Position numbers and translations under genes: made by a program
Notes under the pieces: generated by a model
Database searches by the model: none
Told to the model about the DNA's origin: nothing
The model's input: the letters and a program-made list of their open reading frames with translations, nothing else
Assembly (NCBI GenBank): GCA_902762495.1
Contig: CACWOL010000016.1
Coordinates: forward strand, 1 to 41,016
Length of the DNA: 41,016 nt
Direction of reading: 5' to 3'
DNA from: an uncultured bacterium
Lineage (GTDB): Bacteria; Verrucomicrobiota; Lentisphaeria; Victivallales; UBA1829
In this document: in pieces, positions 40,045 through 41,016 of the stretch
How the letters are laid out: each line of letters starts with the position of its first letter
Numbering within the stretch: the first letter of the stretch is position 1

Positions 40045-41016
40045 TTATTTTCCGTTGTTCTTTTTCTCGTTTTCCGCGGGGGGCTTTACGTCAGGGAGGA
40101 GAAGACCGAAGGCGGCCATGGTTTCGGCCTGATGGATCACGGTGCCTTCATCCATGCCGATGGCAAAAATGGAGTCAATGAAACAATAAAGCGGCGGCGT
40201 TTTGTCACGATTTGGGAAGAGCGTATCGGAATAACTATATTCCTTTCCCTTGTTATCGGGTCCTTGCGCTTGCATTCCCGAAACGGAGAAGCCCGTTGGA
40301 TTGAACCGACTGTTATGGAGAGGGGCGTGGATACTGTTCGATCCGATTCCGACAATCCAGCTGATGTTCAGAGGATTGCAACCGAGCGTATTGTCCGCGG
40401 TCTTGATCATGGCATCGCGATATGCTTTGACCTTGAGATTGTTGTCCGTAAACGCCCAGGCATGCCAGACCACAGTAAGGAAGTGCTCATAGGCGCCGGT
40501 TCCCCAGTTGATCGGAGCATAAGGATGCCGAACGAACTTGTAAGGGGCTTTGTTCGATCCATTGATATACATATCAGCTTCCTCACAAATGGAGCGAATG
40601 ACATCGGAATGCACGGTTGGATCAGCTTTGGCTGGCGGCACAGCGGCATAGGCATAGGCGGCCAATGTCAGGTCATAGCTGTTGTCGTTTGCAATCATTT
40701 TTGCTTTCGGATTCTTTTTCCACGGAGTATTGTCAAAGAACGCCTGATGATAGGCATCTTCGCCCGTGGTGTGGAAAAGCTGGGCGGCAGCATAGGCAAG
40801 CGGAGATGTGTAATAAAAGCCAAATGTCTTCGCATCGTTTGTCTGGGGTTTATGGTTTGCGCCCCAGTCGTATGCACGCCGCGCCCGCGCCAAATAATCG
40901 GCCGCCATGCCGTTTTTGCCGACTGCTTTGAGCAGGCGGGAAGCATGCGCCATGGCTCCGGCAAATTGCAGAGAACCGCGACAGTCCTTGGCATAGACAT
41001 AATCTCCTTTCGGATC
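40045..41016 (-). CDS. glycoside hydrolase family 9 enzyme, C-terminal part
   Basis: The frame is open to the right edge (41016), so only the last about 323 residues are present and the true start is outside. The ATG at 40953 is internal. The (alpha/alpha)6-barrel motifs of GH9 are visible: YAKDCRGSLQFAGAMAHASRLL near the edge, YDLTLAAYAYAA, NWGTGAYEHFLTVVWHAW, then LGCNPLNISWIVGIGSNSIHAPLHNSR, corresponding to the conserved LGxNP...H.xHxR region. The tail has FAIGMDEGTVIHQAETMAAFGLL, holding a candidate acid Glu in the place of the usual NExAxxYN. It ends in a Lys/Asn-rich tail. GC content is lower than that of the neighbours. A likely role is plant-glucan or xyloglucan degradation. Confidence 0.85.
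   Translation of the reverse strand, partial: DPKGDYVYAKDCRGSLQFAGAMAHASRLLKAVGKNGMAADYLARARRAYDWGANHKPQTNDAKTFGFYYTSPLAYAAAQLFHTTGEDAYHQAFFDNTPWKKNPKAKMIANDNSYDLTLAAYAYAAVPPAKADPTVHSDVIRSICEEADMYINGSNKAPYKFVRHPYAPINWGTGAYEHFLTVVWHAWAFTDNNLKVKAYRDAMIKTADNTLGCNPLNISWIVGIGSNSIHAPLHNSRFNPTGFSVSGMQAQGPDNKGKEYSYSDTLFPNRDKTPPLYCFIDSIFAIGMDEGTVIHQAETMAAFGLLLPDVKPPAENEKKNNGK

Overview
The window is a 41 kb chromosomal segment of a high-GC, Gram-negative bacterium. It has a TolC-like outer-membrane efflux lipoprotein, several exported proteins with Sec signal peptides, secreted GH2 and GH9 glycoside hydrolases, an orphan hydF and a large adhesin-like protein built of C39-like, CARDB, AIDA-like and FG-GAP modules. 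Together these fit a polysaccharide-degrading anaerobe of the PVC superphylum, most likely Lentisphaerota (Victivallis-like). That placement is inferred from gene content; there is no rRNA in the window. Recognisable promoters follow a TTGnnn / 16-17 bp / TATnnT pattern, and most genes have GGAG or GAAAGG type ribosome sites.

Layout. 1-355: the start of an AT-rich exported protein (minus strand, cut by the edge), then about 500 bp without a confident gene and a cluster of small palindromes. 1160-2753 (minus): an MscS channel and a small linker-rich protein. 3086-7918 (plus): an exported protein of unknown function and the modular adhesin/peptidase-like protein, followed by a hairpin-rich stretch resembling an IS200/IS605-type end. 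8337-10849 (minus): cdaA-cdaR (cyclic-di-AMP synthesis) and a TrhA/hemolysin III protein. 11043-13769 (minus): an acyltransferase/acyl-activating fusion. 14043-19518 (plus): a TolC-like protein, then gltX, def, a membrane protein and a bacterial D123 (CDC123-like) ATP-grasp protein. 19681-27834: two secreted GH2 enzymes on opposite strands flanking hydF and an MFS transporter; the same AACGTTAT operator-like element lies just downstream of both GH2 promoters. 28476-30965 (minus): a tail-anchored repeat protein and a CNNM/CorC-type protein. 31186-36087 (plus): an exported protein plus a three-gene ABC importer of the iron/polyamine type, transcribed divergently from the CNNM gene through a palindromic promoter pair. 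36239-39946 (plus): metK, a PfkB-type (adenosine kinase-like) sugar kinase and ahcY, forming an S-adenosylmethionine recycling unit. 40045-41016 (minus): the C-terminal part of a GH9 enzyme, of lower GC, cut by the right edge.

Most of the window is chromosomal housekeeping and carbohydrate metabolism. The less ordinary elements are the D123 protein in a translation-gene operon, the altered DGA motif in CdaA, the GluRS with an atypical central segment, the signal-less C39/AIDA/FG-GAP protein, the shared GH2 operators and a two-copy hairpin repeat whose arms appear to covary.
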